Origin: Novosphingobium sp.
GTDB taxonomy: Bacteria > Pseudomonadota > Alphaproteobacteria > Sphingomonadales > Sphingomonadaceae
DNA length: 6,493 bases
Reading direction: 5' to 3'
Assembly: GCA_027490345.1 (NCBI GenBank)
Contig: JAIXYF010000399.1
Span: 1-6,493, forward strand
Shown: positions 5,553 through 6,493 of the stretch, in pieces
Layout of the letters: every line of letters begins with the position of its first letter
Position numbering within the stretch: position 1 is the stretch's first letter
Position numbers and translations under genes: made by a program
The notes under the pieces: model-generated
Database searches by the model: none
Told to the model about the DNA's origin: nothing
Seen by the model: the letters and a program-made list of their open reading frames with translations, nothing else

Positions 5553-6493
5553 TTCGAAATCACCCAGCTGACCGCGCCGACAAGGCCGACGAGCATGACC
5601 AGCGCATAGCTGTTGAGATAACCGGACTGCAGCCGCACCGCGATCCGGCTGCTACGCGCCACGACAGCGGCCACGCCATTGGGGCCAAAACGGTCAATGA
5701 TCCCGATATCACCCTGCTTCCAGAACAGACGGCCGAGCACCATCGAGGGCTTCACGAACACCGCGTCATAAAGCTCGTCGAAATACCACTTGTTGAGCAG
5801 GAACCGGTGGAGCGCGCCGAAGGTGCCGACAAACGCGGCCGGCAGGCCCGGATTGGCGATATAGGCGATATAGGCCACGATCAGCCCGGTGAGCATCACG
5901 CCAAACGGCGCCCACTTCACCCACTCGGGCACGGCGTGCATTTCGTGGATCAGGTGCTCGCTGAACGCGAGGCTGCCCTTCCAGAATTCCCCGCCGCCCT
6001 CGCTGATGAAGGCGTGGTGGAACACGAAGCCTGCCAGCACCGCGCCAACCGACAGCAACGCCAAAGGCAGCAGCATCGAAAGCGGGCTTTCGTGCGGGTG
6101 ATAGCCCGCCGTGCCATCGTGAGAGGCGTGCGAATGTGCGTGGTCATGGCCATGATCGTCATGCCCGTGCCCGTGCGCATCGTGAACCGCGTGCTGGATG
6201 TGCTCCGAAAGCTCCCAGCGCGGCTTGCCCCAGAAGGTGAGGAACATGAGGCGCCACGAATAGAAGCTGGTGAGCAGCGCCGCGAAGATGCCGACATAGA
6301 ATGCGCCCTGCGAGAGGCCGGTACCCTTGGCGAAGGCCGCCTCAAGGATCGCATCCTTCGAATAGAAGCCCGCAAAACCCGCCACATCGACAATGCCGAC
6401 ACCGGTGATCGCCAGCGTTCCCATCATCATCGCCCAGAAGGTTAGCGGGATGTGCTTACGAAGACCGCCGTAATAGCGCATGTCCTGCTCATG
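5549..6493 (-). CDS. nuoL: NADH-quinone oxidoreductase subunit L, C-terminal 314 residues (runs off the right edge)
   Basis: The distal antiporter-like subunit of complex I, at the far end of the membrane arm; it moves protons and carries the long lateral helix. The reading frame is open to the window edge and begins HEQDMRYYGGLRKHIPLTFW, a conserved internal NuoL stretch, so the ATG at 6481 is internal and not the start. About half of the usual 600-700 residues is missing. Fragment features: GFYSKDAILEAAF (42-54), whose K46 is the expected proton-path lysine of the broken helix; FYSWRLMFLTFWG (77-89); a histidine-rich loop (98-134); hydrophobic helices at about 140-160 and 195-213; and KWYFDELYDAVFVKPS (235-250), leading into the amphipathic lateral-helix region. 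A final membrane helix (about 295-312) ends the protein. The stop overlaps the nuoM start by 4 nt. Confidence 0.97.
   Translation of the reverse strand, partial: HEQDMRYYGGLRKHIPLTFWAMMMGTLAITGVGIVDVAGFAGFYSKDAILEAAFAKGTGLSQGAFYVGIFAALLTSFYSWRLMFLTFWGKPRWELSEHIQHAVHDAHGHGHDDHGHDHAHSHASHDGTAGYHPHESPLSMLLPLALLSVGAVLAGFVFHHAFISEGGGEFWKGSLAFSEHLIHEMHAVPEWVKWAPFGVMLTGLIVAYIAYIANPGLPAAFVGTFGALHRFLLNKWYFDELYDAVFVKPSMVLGRLFWKQGDIGIIDRFGPNGVAAVVARSSRIAVRLQSGYLNSYALVMLVGLVGAVSWVISK
5559..5564 (-). promoter_or_regulatory. Ribosome-binding site of nuoM inside the end of nuoL
   Basis: The coding strand reads GGGTGA, ending 6 nt before the nuoM ATG, followed by T. GGTGAT matches the 3' part of the anti-Shine-Dalgarno complement. 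With the ATGA stop/start overlap, it supports coupled translation of nuoL and nuoM. Confidence 0.55.
5855..5872 (-). repeat. Perfect 9-bp tandem duplication inside nuoL
   Basis: On the plus strand GGCGATATA occurs twice in direct succession. On the coding strand this gives the tripeptide Tyr-Ile-Ala twice (fragment residues 208-213), at the end of a hydrophobic helix. It is in frame and probably a harmless slippage product or simple helix composition. Confidence 0.6.
6092..6202 (-). other. Histidine-rich loop of NuoL
   Basis: This coding segment covers fragment residues 98-134 and contains 14 histidines in 37 residues, mixed with Asp, Gly, Ala and Ser, for example HGHGHDDHGHDHAHSHASH at 107-125. 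It lies between two hydrophobic stretches (about 65-89 and 138-160), so it is a hydrophilic loop between membrane helices. Its composition resembles the metal-binding histidine loops of zinc transporters and metallochaperones. Short His-rich insertions at this place occur in other alphaproteobacterial NuoL proteins as far as I recall, so metal binding is a possibility only. Confidence 0.75.

Noticed and set aside
5807..6445. A 212-codon open frame on the plus strand opposite nuoL
   Set aside because: Same antisense effect; it is opposite conserved NuoL sequence and has no recognisable domain.
1..6493. A hidden mobile element, defence system or other undescribed system
   Set aside because: Every stretch longer than 40 nt is taken up by a conserved housekeeping gene on one strand; no transposase, integrase, inverted terminal repeats or change of composition was seen.

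Overview
The window is a compact, GC-rich stretch with every real gene on the minus strand. Read from the right edge to the left, the order is nuoL (partial) - nuoM - nuoN - birA - coaX - rnj (partial). It looks like the distal end of a complex I (nuo) operon that runs on into three housekeeping genes. From general knowledge, the order nuoN-birA-(coaX)-RNase J is typical of Alphaproteobacteria. The form with coaX, together with the protein sequence style, suggests a sphingomonad (Novosphingobium/Erythrobacter/Sphingopyxis-like). That placement is inference; no rRNA or other taxonomic marker is present.

Region by region: positions 6493-3948 hold the C-terminal part of NuoL and all of NuoM, and 3948-2485 holds all of NuoN. 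These are the three antiporter-like, proton-translocating membrane subunits of NADH:quinone oxidoreductase. nuoL/nuoM overlap by 4 nt (ATGA) and nuoM/nuoN by 1 nt (TGATG), which is the usual sign of translational coupling. After an 18-nt gap comes birA, a biotin-protein ligase without a DNA-binding domain. After 21 nt with a strong Shine-Dalgarno comes coaX, a type III pantothenate kinase. After 39 nt comes the first 292 codons of ribonuclease J, which starts at GTG and runs off the left edge.

Together the genes cover respiratory proton pumping, attachment of biotin to acetyl-CoA carboxylase-type enzymes, the first step of coenzyme A synthesis, and RNA processing/decay. There is no internal gap over 40 nt, no tRNA or rRNA, no mobile element, no CRISPR and no convincing terminator or promoter. 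I see no new biological system here. The most distinctive features are two histidine-rich segments in adjacent complex I subunits: a loop in NuoL, and a C-terminal tail on NuoM built from a regular six-residue repeat (18-bp DNA period). The end of that tail also encodes the ribosome-binding site of nuoN.
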